64,000 nt of DNA, from the NCBI RefSeq assembly GCF_001435845.1, contig NZ_CM003596.1:310001-374000 (forward strand). The letters are read 5' to 3'. Each line of letters opens with the position of its first letter. The stretch's first letter is position 1. The position numbers and the translations under genes were made by a program. Of this stretch, positions 37,782 through 47,071 are shown piece by piece. Source of the stretch: Psychrobacter sp. P11G3 (GTDB lineage Bacteria > Pseudomonadota > Gammaproteobacteria > Pseudomonadales > Moraxellaceae). The notes under the pieces are model-generated. The model ran no database searches. It saw only the letters and a list, made by a program, of their open reading frames with translations, and was not told the origin of the DNA.

Positions 37782-38843
37782 ATGACTGAACCGACCGCAA
37801 AGCTAAATGCAGGAAGCAATGGCCAACAAGAGGCTGCTGCAACTGCTAAAATAGAAAGTAATGTTAATAAAAACACTGCTATAGATAACCCGCATGTCAG
37901 CAAAGATGCGCCGAAAAATGAGCCAGTAGAGACACCTGATAAGGCGGCGTTATTGACGATGTTTACTTTGTCAGATATCGAGGCGGTAGCAGCTGAAGCA
38001 GTAATATCTGAGTCATCCGATAGTCTTACAGTATCTGCAAAACCTGCGGCTCAAGAAACCAATGTCGCTACGCAGCGTGTTGCCCTTTATCGTGCTCAGC
38101 ATGAGCGTACTCGACTGTTATATATGGCATCTGCCAATACGCGTCCTACTTATTTAGTACAAACCCTGAAGCCGCAATTCGCAGAATATCAGCAATATTT
38201 ACTTGCGCAGCAGCTCGATAAACGTGGTTTGATGGATACGGATACGCTCGAAAGACTCTGGCAGCAGCTGCATGTGGTCGATGATATTATTGCAGATATC
38301 GTGCGTCATATGCCTGCACAGCAGCCTGCCGGTTGGCAGCTGACGACTCAAGATGGCCGCAATCCATTGTGCTTTGCTACGGTCGGTAAGTTAAAGCACA
38401 GCAAGCCAATTCGCGACCAAGGTAGCCTCAATAGTTATGTGCTTGGGCACTTTGGCGTGAGTAGTTTTACTTACGATCGAGGCTATTATATCGGCCATGT
38501 GGTTGGTTATTTATTCAGCTGTTATTATTGTGCTCACTTGTCGATTACTTATGGCGTCACAGCTCTTGGCCAGCAAGTCGTGGCTGACTATGATTACGCC
38601 AGTCTTGAAACCCCGCATATGGTTAGGCTATTACAAGGTCTTGACGGTTATTGCAAAAAACGCATTTATCAGTTGGCTGTCATCTGTGCGCGCTTGAGTG
38701 TTTTTGCGAGTGATAAACGTATTGAAAGAATGCTAATCGCTGAGGTCAATGACTTTGATAAAAAACTACAGCAGCAGCATTTGGATGTCTTGTTATTACA
38801 AGGTTTGATGCCTGATAGTAATGACTCAACGCCACTTTTTTAA
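37782..38843 (+). CDS. Hypothetical protein upstream of gspF
   Basis: I do not recognise this gene. The 353-residue product has a low-complexity N-terminus (about residues 1-100, Ala/Asn/Glu/Lys-rich) with no signal peptide. A well-ordered C-terminal domain (about residues 105-345) follows. Striking segments are SANTRPTYLVQTLKPQFAEY, FATVGKLKHSKPIRDQGSLN, YVLGHFGVSSFTYDRGYYIG and VVGYLFSCYYCAHLSITYGV. The last is aromatic and hydrophobic but contains polar residues, so it may be a buried core helix rather than a membrane span. It ends 83 bp before gspF on the same strand and may be co-transcribed. It could be a lineage-specific gene of Moraxellaceae. Coding quality looks good. Confidence 0.7.
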   Translation: MTEPTAKLNAGSNGQQEAAATAKIESNVNKNTAIDNPHVSKDAPKNEPVETPDKAALLTMFTLSDIEAVAAEAVISESSDSLTVSAKPAAQETNVATQRVALYRAQHERTRLLYMASANTRPTYLVQTLKPQFAEYQQYLLAQQLDKRGLMDTDTLERLWQQLHVVDDIIADIVRHMPAQQPAGWQLTTQDGRNPLCFATVGKLKHSKPIRDQGSLNSYVLGHFGVSSFTYDRGYYIGHVVGYLFSCYYCAHLSITYGVTALGQQVVADYDYASLETPHMVRLLQGLDGYCKKRIYQLAVICARLSVFASDKRIERMLIAEVNDFDKKLQQQHLDVLLLQGLMPDSNDSTPLF

Positions 38844-38926
38844 GCGTAGAATGTCAAATTAATAGAATTCTATTAAGTCATAAATCATAACTATCTACCT
38901 GTAAGCCTCTTAGGATATCTGCTGCC

Positions 38927-40129
38927 ATGCCTGCCTATCATTTCAAAGCGCTTGATGACCACGGTGTTGTTCAAAAAGGCTTGCTAGAGGGGGATTCTGC
39001 GCGGCAAATTCGCCAGCAATTGCGTGATAAGCAATGGACGCCCGTTGAAGTCAACCCGGTCAATGACAGACAGAGTCAGAGCAAAAACCGCTATAAAAAA
39101 CCGTCTGCATACGAGTTGGCATTGCTGACACGTCAGTTGTCTGTATTATTGGCAGCGGGTATCCCACTTGAGGAAACCTTGGCAGCGGTTGCTAAGCAAT
39201 CTCCAAAGACTCATATCAAATCCTTAATGCTTGCAGTGCGCTCACATGTCTTGGAAGGGCTCAGCTTAGCACGTGCCCTGCAACAAGCCGCTAGCTTTCC
39301 GCCGTTATACATCGCTACGATTGCCGCAGGCGAAAAATCTGGTCACCTCGACCTTATCCTCAATCAGCTAGCAGACTACACCGAAAACCGTTTTGCGCTC
39401 CAAAAGAAAATCCAAGGGGCCATGGTCTATCCAATTGTCCTAATGGTAATGGCAATTGCGGTAATTATGGGGCTGATGAGCTTCGTCGTGCCCAAAATTG
39501 TTAAAGTCTTTGAACAGTCTGAGCAAGCGCTGCCTCTAATTACTCAAATCGTGCTCACGCTATCGAATATCATTACTCAATGGTGGTGGCTAATACTATT
39601 GGTATTGGCAAGTACCGCATTTTTATTCTACCGTTTCGCCCAAACGCAAGCAGGTAAATTAACGATTGATAGCGTGGTACTAAGATTACCGATACTAGCT
39701 AGATTGTCCAAAGGTCTGAATGCCGCACGTTTTGCCAGTACCCTTGCGATACTAGTACGCTCAGGAGTGCCTTTAATTGAGGCATTACATATCGGTGCTG
39801 CGGTCACGACTAATTTGCATATCCAAAAAACCATTATCACTGCGGCTGATAGGGTCACAGAAGGCTCTAGCTTGTCTAGCCAGCTAGAGAAATCTACTTA
39901 CTTTCCACCGATGATGGTACAGATGATAAAAAGTGGAGAGAACTCAGGCGAGCTTGAAAATATGCTCAGCCGTGCTGCCAATATGCAGGAGGCAGAAGCA
40001 ACCAATTTTATCAGCACCTTATTATCATTACTTGAACCTCTAATGCTAGTGCTAATGGGCGTAGTAGTCATGATTATTGTAATGGCGGTTATGCTACCTA
40101 TTGTCAATATGAACGATTTAGCAGGCTAG
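38927..40129 (+). CDS. gspF: Type II secretion inner-membrane platform protein GspF
   Basis: GspF is the polytopic platform that couples the GspE ATPase to pseudopilus growth. The start MPAYHFKALDDHGVVQKGLL is the family's opening. Two repeated GspF domains follow, with ELALLTRQLSVLLAAGIPLE and RFASTLAILVRSGVPLIEAL, each preceding a helical bundle. Three membrane segments are at about residues 168-190, 215-238 and 370-392. Length is 400 residues, standard. gspG lies 420 bp downstream; gspE lies 8 kb upstream. Confidence 0.95.
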   Translation: MPAYHFKALDDHGVVQKGLLEGDSARQIRQQLRDKQWTPVEVNPVNDRQSQSKNRYKKPSAYELALLTRQLSVLLAAGIPLEETLAAVAKQSPKTHIKSLMLAVRSHVLEGLSLARALQQAASFPPLYIATIAAGEKSGHLDLILNQLADYTENRFALQKKIQGAMVYPIVLMVMAIAVIMGLMSFVVPKIVKVFEQSEQALPLITQIVLTLSNIITQWWWLILLVLASTAFLFYRFAQTQAGKLTIDSVVLRLPILARLSKGLNAARFASTLAILVRSGVPLIEALHIGAAVTTNLHIQKTIITAADRVTEGSSLSSQLEKSTYFPPMMVQMIKSGENSGELENMLSRAANMQEAEATNFISTLLSLLEPLMLVLMGVVVMIIVMAVMLPIVNMNDLAG

Positions 40130-40549
40130 GCTCATTCGCTAGCCGATGATTCATTGTGCTATTCATATACAGACAGCTTTCCTATTTCAAAATTTCTATT
40201 TTAACTCTCTTTCACTCTACTCATATCACCTCACTTGCTTGCTAAGCCTTGGAATAGCTTTCTTAAGGTTTGCTTACTGTTGTATATTGTTGAACGAACG
40301 CTATTTTTGCTATGGCAAACACCAGCGCCGCGCTATAGTAAGCACGGTTTAATAGTCATACATGTAGAGTCAGCTAACATTTGGCTTTGGCTAAAATAGC
40401 AAACCCAAACCCAAACCCAAACCCAAACTAGGTACAGCGCTGGATAAAAATAAAACCATGGTTTATAGTGACAATAGTTTCAGAGCTCATTGATATATCA
40501 TTAATGAGAGCCATGATAGAACGCCACTTTTACTATTTACATAACTGTG
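40130..40549. other. Intergenic region between gspF and gspG
   Basis: About 420 bp, non-coding except for unsupported short frames. It contains the hexanucleotide tandem repeat at 40401-40428. No clear promoter or terminator was found, so whether gspF and gspG share a transcript is open. Confidence 0.45.
40401..40428. repeat. (AAACCC)n microsatellite, about 4.7 copies
   Basis: Four perfect AAACCC units plus AAAC, 28 bp in all, 122 bp upstream of the first gspG start. It is a simple repeat of the kind that can slip during replication and change promoter spacing. Confidence 0.9.
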
Positions 40550-41107
40550 ATGACCAAAGCGATGACTATGACTGACAAACTCCAAGTAAATATGACGCCA
40601 AAAAGTGCTATTCAGGATATGCAATCCCATCCGAATGTTGTAAATGACCAAAAGACTGTTTCTTCAGCTATGCAGCGTAGTGTGGCGAGAAAGTCTGGTC
40701 AAGCAGGATTCACTCTTATCGAAATTATGGTCGTTATTGTGATCCTAGCCATTCTTGCTGGATTAGTGGTACCAAAAGTAGTTGGTCAAAGTGATAAGGC
40801 CCGTGTTAAAACAACTGAAACGGCGCTTGCCACTGTCTCAAATGCGTTAGATATGTATAAGGTTGATAATTCACGCTATCCGACGACCGCTCAAGGATTA
40901 GAGGCGCTTACGACACCGCCTGCTGATGCAAAAAACTATCCTGAAGGTGGGTATATTAAAGGTGGCTATCCAACCGATGGCTGGGAAAATGAGATGCAGT
41001 ATGTTGCACCAGGTAGTGAAGGGCGACCTTACGATTTGTTTTCATTAGGTGCTGATGGTCAACAAGGTGGTGAAGGTCAAGATGCGGATCTTTATGCTCA
41101 GCTATAA
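40550..41107 (+). CDS. gspG: Type II secretion major pseudopilin GspG
   Basis: GspG is the main subunit of the pseudopilus. The prepilin peptidase site is QAG-FTLIEIMVVIVILAILA with Glu5. The conserved C-terminal part has YKVDNSRYPTTAQGLEAL, GGYPTDGWENEMQYVAPG and DLFSLGADGQQGGEG, including the Ca-binding loop. The first ATG at 40550 would give an unusually long leader of about 52 residues before the cleavage site. ATG 40670 (MQRSVARKSGQAG) would give a normal 13-residue leader but lacks a clear ribosome binding site. The downstream end is secure; the start is not. Confidence 0.9.
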   Translation: MTKAMTMTDKLQVNMTPKSAIQDMQSHPNVVNDQKTVSSAMQRSVARKSGQAGFTLIEIMVVIVILAILAGLVVPKVVGQSDKARVKTTETALATVSNALDMYKVDNSRYPTTAQGLEALTTPPADAKNYPEGGYIKGGYPTDGWENEMQYVAPGSEGRPYDLFSLGADGQQGGEGQDADLYAQL

Positions 41108-41201
41108 AGCTTAATAACAGCCGTATAGTGAACAAATTCTGATACTGATATAGCTTTGTAGAATGAAACATTCGTTCATTGATGCACTTTCAACAATTTA
41201 T

Positions 41202-41240
41202 AAATATCAACCAATATTCCCTTATTGGTTGATATTTTTT
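41202..41240 (+). terminator. Rho-independent terminator after gspG
   Basis: A perfect 15-bp stem AAATATCAACCAATA/TATTGGTTGATATTT with a 6-nt loop and T-run. Confidence 0.9.
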
Positions 41241-41352
41241 ATCAGTAGATAAATTTCCTACTGTTCAGTACAAGTTTGATAGTCAGTGCTATAAATATAT
41301 CTAGGCGCTCAGCAAAACAGTCATCGCAAACTGCAATTAAAGGTAATCATCT

Positions 41353-41901
41353 ATGTCGATCCAACAGTCTAATAAATACTTTTCTAAAAACCTTTATAAA
41401 TTGGTTCTAACCGTTGCAAGCACTTCATTAGTAACGGTTCTGTCAATGACATCGATCAGTGTACAAGCAGCAGGGTTAAATGACTTATTTAAAAATAGCT
41501 CCTCGGCAAAATCAAAGTTCTTACCAGTGGATGAAGCCTTTCAGGTGGTCAGTAATACTAAAGCGACTTCCAAAGGCACACGGCTGTCGATCAGTTTTGA
41601 AATCACGCCAGGGCATTATGTCTATAAGGATAAGCTTACGTTGAGCTTCCCTAAAGGAATAAGCGCTACGCCGTTCACTTTCAATCAAGCACCAATATCC
41701 ATCAATGATCCGACCTTTGGTCAGGTTCCTGTATTTACTCAAAGAAGCGTCATTGCAACCACGACACTGACGACGAGTAATGGTAAGGGCGCCAAAAACG
41801 CGCCTGTTATTATTGGTTGGCAAGGGTGTGCAACGGCTGGGCTATGCTATCCACCAGAAAAAGTTAAAACCAAGATAGACATTGCTGCGACCCGCAAATA
41901 A
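41353..41901 (+). CDS. Stand-alone DsbD N-terminal (alpha) domain protein
   Basis: The 182-residue product has a signal peptide (cleaved near VQA-AGL) followed by one domain closely similar to the periplasmic alpha domain of the DsbD encoded next door: SKFLPVDEAFQV, ITPGHYVYKDKLTLSFP, DPTFGQVPVF and GWQGCATAGLCYPPEK. The two cysteines of that last motif are the redox pair. The membrane and thioredoxin domains are absent. It starts 47 bp before dsbD and looks like a tandem duplication of its 5' third. It could be a periplasmic reductant acceptor from DsbD with its own partner. Both copies have diverged, so it is not recent. Confidence 0.88.
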   Translation: MSIQQSNKYFSKNLYKLVLTVASTSLVTVLSMTSISVQAAGLNDLFKNSSSAKSKFLPVDEAFQVVSNTKATSKGTRLSISFEITPGHYVYKDKLTLSFPKGISATPFTFNQAPISINDPTFGQVPVFTQRSVIATTTLTTSNGKGAKNAPVIIGWQGCATAGLCYPPEKVKTKIDIAATRK

Positions 41902-41948
41902 ATAGCGAGTAGGTTGATTAAAATATCGGTAATAATAGGTAGCCATTC

Positions 41949-44078
41949 ATGTCCATCAAGACATCACTAAAGTCCTCATCATTTAGCGTATCTACTCATT
42001 CGAAAAAATCCCATATCTTAGCGCTTGTCATCGCTAGTGGCTCATTGTTGACAGGTTTGTCAACGACATCAACAGTACAGGCGGCAGGGTTAGGCGACCT
42101 TTTCGGTAGTAGTGAAAGCTCATCGAAGTCAAAGTTTTTGCCAGTAGATCAAGCGTTTCAGGTGAGTACGGGTAGTACCCCTGTCAAAGCAGGTACGCGG
42201 TTATCTGTTAATTTTGATATCACTCCTGAACATTACGTCTATAAAAAGCAAATTAAGCTTACGCTACCCGCTGGCGTAACGGCTGCACCTTTTACCTTTA
42301 GCCAGACACCATATTCGATAGATGATCCAACATTTGGCAAGGTACTGGTATTTGACCAAGCGAATATGGTCGCTACCACAACACTGACAAACAATAGTGG
42401 CAAGAATATAGATAGTGCCGCTATCGTTGTCGGCTGGCAAGGCTGTGCAAAAGCAGGGCTGTGCTATCCACCTGAAAAGATTAATACGGCTGTCGATATT
42501 GCAGCTGCATCGACGCAGGTATCAGCAGATAGTGAGAGTACTGCGAGCTCGACCGATTTAGAGAATAGTGCTACGACGAAACTAGAGGAAGTAAGCTCAA
42601 CAGCTCTTGATAATACTTTGCCTGATGAAGCGCAAGCACTGACAGACGATGGTGCTATTGACTATGATCTCATTGATGACAGCGCTGTAGAGTATGATTC
42701 TTTAGATAGTAGTGCAGCGATGAATACGATTTCTGCAGCAAATAGCAGCGTAACAGGCGAGACGGCCAATAGCGGAAGTACCTTGAACAACAGTTTCGTT
42801 GATAGCGATCCTTTTGGTTTGGCTTCTCACCCTTGGCTGGCATTAGTACTATTGTTTTTAGCAGGCTTAGGCTTAGCTTTGACGCCTTGCGTCCTACCGA
42901 TGCTGCCTATTGTGGCCAACATTGTAGCCCGCGAACAAAACCCAACGGTCAAACGTGGTGTCATCTTGACCACCAGTTACGCGATTGGGGTAGCGACTGC
43001 TTATGGCATTTTGGGCGCTGTCATTGCAGTATTCGGTGAGTCTTTAGGTATTATAGGTTGGCTGCAGAATCCAATTATTCTCATTAGCTTTGCTATTGTT
43101 TTTATACTTCTCGCACTATACATGTTAGGTCTTTTTAGTGTGCGATTACCACAAGCGATCAGTCGAAAGATGCAAGGCTTAAGCCAAGCAGGTGACAGTA
43201 AGCTTGGTAGTACAGGCGGCAGTTTAATCGCTGGGTTTTTATCAGCGCTAGTCGTGTCACCTTGTGTTTCTGCGCCATTATTTGGGGCATTATTGGCGGT
43301 CTCTACCATTGGTAGTCCGTTGCTCGGCTTTGCTGCTTTATTCATGCTGGGTTTTGGGTTATCAGCGCCGCTTATCCTAATCGGTGCTACTCAAGGCAAG
43401 ATTATGCCAAAGGCAGGCGAGTGGATGAATTGGGTCAAGCAAGGCTTTGCTTTACTACTGTTTGCCGTGGCACTGCTATTGATTGAGCGCGTCTTTATAT
43501 CGCCAATCATGCTGATGGTATGGGCGTTATGGTTTATGGTCGTGGCAACATGGGCATGGAGTTGGCTAGGTAAAGGTCGTATGCTGACCCAAGCATTAAG
43601 CCTTATCGCTGGTATTTGGGCAACATGTTTAATAGTTGGCGCTGCATTGGGTAATGATGATAGCTTACATCCACTAGCGTCATTGGGTGCAGCACCGATG
43701 ATGGTACAGTCAACGTCTGGTCAACCAGTGAATAGTGATAGCACCACTGATAAGACGATCACGACGCTTGCAGAGCTAGATACCATTGTCGCAGCCAATC
43801 CGAATGTCATTGTCGATTTGACAGCAGAGTGGTGTATTGAGTGCCGCATTATGGACAAGAACCTGTTTCACAATCGTCCAGTGCAGATGCAAGATTGGCA
43901 ATTAGTGAAGCTTGATATCACTGAGACGACAGCAGACTCAAAAGCTGTGTTGTCTCGTTACCAACTCTTTGGTCCACCAGCGCTACTGTATTATATTGAT
44001 GGTCAGCTAGTAAATCAGCAAGTTGGTGAGATTGGTCGCTCAGAATTCGAGCAAACATTATCGGCGTTGAACAACTAA
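41949..44078 (+). CDS. dsbD: Thiol:disulfide interchange protein DsbD
   Basis: DsbD carries electrons from cytoplasmic thioredoxin to periplasmic reductases such as DsbC and CcmG. All three parts are present. The alpha domain has GWQGCAKAGLCYPPEK; the eight-helix membrane domain has LTPCVLPMLP and VVSPCVSAPLFGAL with the two redox cysteines; the C-terminal thioredoxin-like domain has TAEWCIECRIMDKN (CxxC) and LFGPPALLYY. A Ser/Asp/Glu-rich linker of about 90 residues lies between the alpha and membrane domains, making the protein 709 residues against about 565 in E. coli. A terminator follows. Confidence 0.95.
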   Translation: MSIKTSLKSSSFSVSTHSKKSHILALVIASGSLLTGLSTTSTVQAAGLGDLFGSSESSSKSKFLPVDQAFQVSTGSTPVKAGTRLSVNFDITPEHYVYKKQIKLTLPAGVTAAPFTFSQTPYSIDDPTFGKVLVFDQANMVATTTLTNNSGKNIDSAAIVVGWQGCAKAGLCYPPEKINTAVDIAAASTQVSADSESTASSTDLENSATTKLEEVSSTALDNTLPDEAQALTDDGAIDYDLIDDSAVEYDSLDSSAAMNTISAANSSVTGETANSGSTLNNSFVDSDPFGLASHPWLALVLLFLAGLGLALTPCVLPMLPIVANIVAREQNPTVKRGVILTTSYAIGVATAYGILGAVIAVFGESLGIIGWLQNPIILISFAIVFILLALYMLGLFSVRLPQAISRKMQGLSQAGDSKLGSTGGSLIAGFLSALVVSPCVSAPLFGALLAVSTIGSPLLGFAALFMLGFGLSAPLILIGATQGKIMPKAGEWMNWVKQGFALLLFAVALLLIERVFISPIMLMVWALWFMVVATWAWSWLGKGRMLTQALSLIAGIWATCLIVGAALGNDDSLHPLASLGAAPMMVQSTSGQPVNSDSTTDKTITTLAELDTIVAANPNVIVDLTAEWCIECRIMDKNLFHNRPVQMQDWQLVKLDITETTADSKAVLSRYQLFGPPALLYYIDGQLVNQQVGEIGRSEFEQTLSALNN

Positions 44079-44139
44079 CATTTAACAATGAACACTTAAG
44101 AAACCAGTGTAATATTTCGAAAATTCTTAAGAATATTAA

Positions 44140-44177
44140 GAAGGCCAGTATACTAAGAAAAGTATGCTGGCTTTTTT
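44140..44177 (+). terminator. Rho-independent terminator after dsbD
   Basis: The stem AAGGCCAGTATACT/AGTATGCTGGCTT (one wobble) with a 6-nt loop and T-run. Confidence 0.88.
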
Positions 44178-44463
44178 AGTACTATTAAATCCATACTATA
44201 GAATATTTAGTAAGTATTTGTTATATAAGTGATTATATTGATAGGCGCTTATTTTAACTATCGATAAAGCTAGTATCGTGCTTATATTTTCATTACAATA
44301 AGGAAACAATGCAGCAGGGGCGCTAATTGTCATTTTTTCCGCTCCTAATATCTGCGATTAGCTGATAGCCTCAGTCAATTCTATTTTAGCGATAACGCTA
44401 ATGGCCATATTAATTACCTCATATACTCTGCTAGCGCTAATGCTAGTTAGATAAAGGACACTT
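44178..44463. other. Intergenic region upstream of pldA
   Basis: AT-rich non-coding region of about 285 bp. It must hold the pldA promoter, but no consensus pair stands out. Confidence 0.35.
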
Positions 44464-45912
44464 ATGTTTGCCCATACCATTACTCAGCGTCACCAACAGC
44501 CGTCTTACCAGAATGCACATATGCCTCTTCGTATTGCAGTTGCGCTTGCGTTGAGTTGTACCACGATACAAGTACAAGCTGCTGATGACTCTCAAACCTA
44601 TAATGAACTGCCAGCACCCGAAGCTGCGTTTGAATACGAGGGTCTTGACCTATCACAGAGTCTCGATAACAGTGCGATATCTTCTGATGTGGGTACACAA
44701 AATGGCAAAATAATTAGCAAAGAATTTATTGCTCAGCAAGCCAAGCTGTTTTCTGAATGTACTCAAGTCCAGTCTAGTGCTGCTCGCCTCGCTTGTTTTG
44801 ATAAAGTGGCTGAACAAGGTAAGACACCAAGCTATACCTCAACTAAACAACCAATTGATTTGGCAAAAACCTTTCAAAGTACGGTCTCAGGTAATCCAAA
44901 AGTGATATTGGCTGAGTCTCAAACGGCAATGAGTGGGACGACAGTTGAAGATGCAGATACCATCTTGATGACCAATCAGCAAACAGCTGCCAGCAAATTG
45001 AAGGCAAATGGCAACGTAGAAGTAGATGCTGAAACGAATAGCGAGGCACAGATTTTAGAAAATGTTGGTGTCACTCAAACAGACATCGAAAAATTCTCGC
45101 CACTCAGTCTATCTTATGACCTAGACAAAAATAGTGAGCGTGGTACTTGGACGGTCAGACCATATCGACCGACATACCTGTTGCCATTATTTTATACCTT
45201 CGATCCCAATTTGAATCCAAGCACACCATCACAAGAAACAGATCCTTTTGATTCTAATGATATACGCGAAACTGAGCTAAAATTCCAATTATCTCTAAAA
45301 ACAAAAGTCGCAGAAGATTTGTTTGATACCAGTGCTGATCTATGGTTTGGCTATACCCAAGAATCACATTGGCAGGTTTATAATGAAGACAATTCACGAC
45401 CATTTCGTGCTACCGATTATCAACCTGAAATATTTTTGACTCAGCCTGTAACGGCAGATCTACCTTTCGGTGGACGTTTACGCATGTTAGGCGCAGGTGC
45501 TGTACACCATTCTAATGGACAAGATGATCCATTATCACGTTCGTGGAACCGTGCTTATCTGATGGCAGGGGCCGAGTGGGGTAAGCTGTCAGTCATACCG
45601 CGTCTATGGGCTCGAGTGAATGGTGATAGCAGTAGCGATGACGATAACCCAGATATCGAAGATTACATGGGTTATGGCGATATCAAATTCTTATATGATT
45701 TGCCAGACAAACAGAGCGTTAGTGGTACTTTGCGTTACAATCCAAGCACTAATAAAGGCGCGGCACAAATCGATTATATCTATCCGTTGTCAGAAAACGT
45801 CAATGGTATGGTGCAGCTGTTCCAAGGGTATGGCGAGTCTATTGTCGATTATAATCATGAAAACACTTCTATCGGCTTTGGTATTGTGCTTAACGATTGG
45901 AAAGGTCTTTAA
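44464..45912 (+). CDS. pldA: Outer-membrane phospholipase A (OMPLA)
   Basis: PldA hydrolyses phospholipids misplaced in the outer leaflet of the outer membrane. The barrel domain (about residues 215-482) has the catalytic His348-x-Ser350 in VHHSNGQDD, followed by Asn362 in SRSWNR, spaced as in E. coli His142/Ser144/Asn156. The barrel strands STSADLWFGYTQESHW-like (TSADLWFGYTQESHWQVYN) and YQPEIFLTQP are family-typical. The signal peptide ends near VQA-ADD. An N-terminal extension of about 190 residues, rich in Ala/Ser/Thr and with CFDKVAE, makes it 482 residues against about 290 in E. coli. Confidence 0.92.
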   Translation: MFAHTITQRHQQPSYQNAHMPLRIAVALALSCTTIQVQAADDSQTYNELPAPEAAFEYEGLDLSQSLDNSAISSDVGTQNGKIISKEFIAQQAKLFSECTQVQSSAARLACFDKVAEQGKTPSYTSTKQPIDLAKTFQSTVSGNPKVILAESQTAMSGTTVEDADTILMTNQQTAASKLKANGNVEVDAETNSEAQILENVGVTQTDIEKFSPLSLSYDLDKNSERGTWTVRPYRPTYLLPLFYTFDPNLNPSTPSQETDPFDSNDIRETELKFQLSLKTKVAEDLFDTSADLWFGYTQESHWQVYNEDNSRPFRATDYQPEIFLTQPVTADLPFGGRLRMLGAGAVHHSNGQDDPLSRSWNRAYLMAGAEWGKLSVIPRLWARVNGDSSSDDDNPDIEDYMGYGDIKFLYDLPDKQSVSGTLRYNPSTNKGAAQIDYIYPLSENVNGMVQLFQGYGESIVDYNHENTSIGFGIVLNDWKGL

Positions 45913-45953
45913 TATAGCAGAGCCTTATCATGCATTATGATGATAAATAATCT

Positions 45954-46799
45954 ATGCACAACTTAGCACCGTATCAAACTGGACTGTGGCTGGCAGAGTA
46001 TATAGATAGACGCTGCCAGCTATGCCGTATTTACCGTAGTACACCAGCATCTAAGCTAATACCGCATCATGCGCTATCTAACGCTAATCACTCACTAAGC
46101 TCAAAATATGAGAGTACAAAATCTAAGCTCGCATTGGTAACTAGCGACGCTTTACTTACTCGTACTCATCAGATCGGACTTCGTCTGAGCAGTGGCTTAC
46201 TTTGTACTCACTGTCATCATAGTATCGCGTGGCTCCCAGACCCTTTTAACGTTGATATCGCTTTTGGTAAGGCGCTATCCATACAAGCATCTACTTATTA
46301 TGACTATCCAATACGCCAAGCAATTTGGGCGTTTAAGCACCATGAAGACATGACCAAGCTACCTCTGTTGCTACATGTGATACGCCAGCTGCCACGTCCG
46401 CATGGCTGTCATCAGCACAACAGTGTAATTGTCGCTATGCCGACCACCGATAAACGCCTAGCAAAACGAGGTTTTGATCCTGTTAGTATCTTATCTGCGC
46501 AACTATCAAAACACTGGAACATTCCGTTGTGGCACGGTGTTCAGCGTATTGACGATACGATGAGTCAGCAGGGCCTGACACGTGCTGAACGTCTAAGTAA
46601 CCTAGATGATGCTTTCGCGCTCTCACAGAGCCCTCCTGTAAAACGCTTACTATTGTTCGATGATGTCTCTACAACAGGTGCAAGCCTGCAGGCACTAGCA
46701 CGAGCATTTATCAGACCTGACCATTCAAATACGATAAATGCTCAACGTAATAGCAACTATCATATCTCAGCATATGCTTTAGCGCATGGTAGTCAATAG
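45954..46799 (+). CDS. comF: ComF-family phosphoribosyltransferase-like protein
   Basis: ComF proteins are required for natural transformation, acting in the cytoplasm on incoming single-stranded DNA. The PRPP-binding motif is LLLFDDVSTTGASLQALA, and VIVAMPTTDKRLAKRGFDP is the other conserved phosphoribosyltransferase segment. Two CxxC pairs (CQLC and CTHC) form the usual N-terminal zinc site, separated here by a longer Ser/Leu-rich insert than normal. Length is 281 residues. It precedes the type IV pilus operon by about 270 bp on the same strand, which fits a joint role in DNA uptake. Confidence 0.9.
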   Translation: MHNLAPYQTGLWLAEYIDRRCQLCRIYRSTPASKLIPHHALSNANHSLSSKYESTKSKLALVTSDALLTRTHQIGLRLSSGLLCTHCHHSIAWLPDPFNVDIAFGKALSIQASTYYDYPIRQAIWAFKHHEDMTKLPLLLHVIRQLPRPHGCHQHNSVIVAMPTTDKRLAKRGFDPVSILSAQLSKHWNIPLWHGVQRIDDTMSQQGLTRAERLSNLDDAFALSQSPPVKRLLLFDDVSTTGASLQALARAFIRPDHSNTINAQRNSNYHISAYALAHGSQ

Positions 46800-47071
46800 C
46801 ATTAATTAAGCTATCTGTTTGAAATCATTAATATATTGCTAATTCTTTACCTTCAGGATATATTATTAAATACGTATATAGTTGTTGATACACTGAATAG
46901 GGATTTTTGTCGTTTTGTATATAAACTCAACAGAATATTGTGGAACAAAAATTGCATGTTATTAGTTAGATTAACTATAAAATTATCAGCAAAACCGATA
47001 CCGGATTTTAGTTGCTTTAAAACAAAGACTGATAAGAGACAGACATTAACAGTGCTAAATAGGGATTTGAT

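Noticed and set aside
40146..40352. 68-codon frame between gspF and gspG
   Set aside because: No ribosome binding site, Cys/Phe/Tyr-rich random-looking product, and no resemblance to a secretion component.
40401..40428. Telomere or CRISPR repeat
   Set aside because: A 6-bp pure tandem repeat without spacers in an internal chromosomal position; neither interpretation fits.
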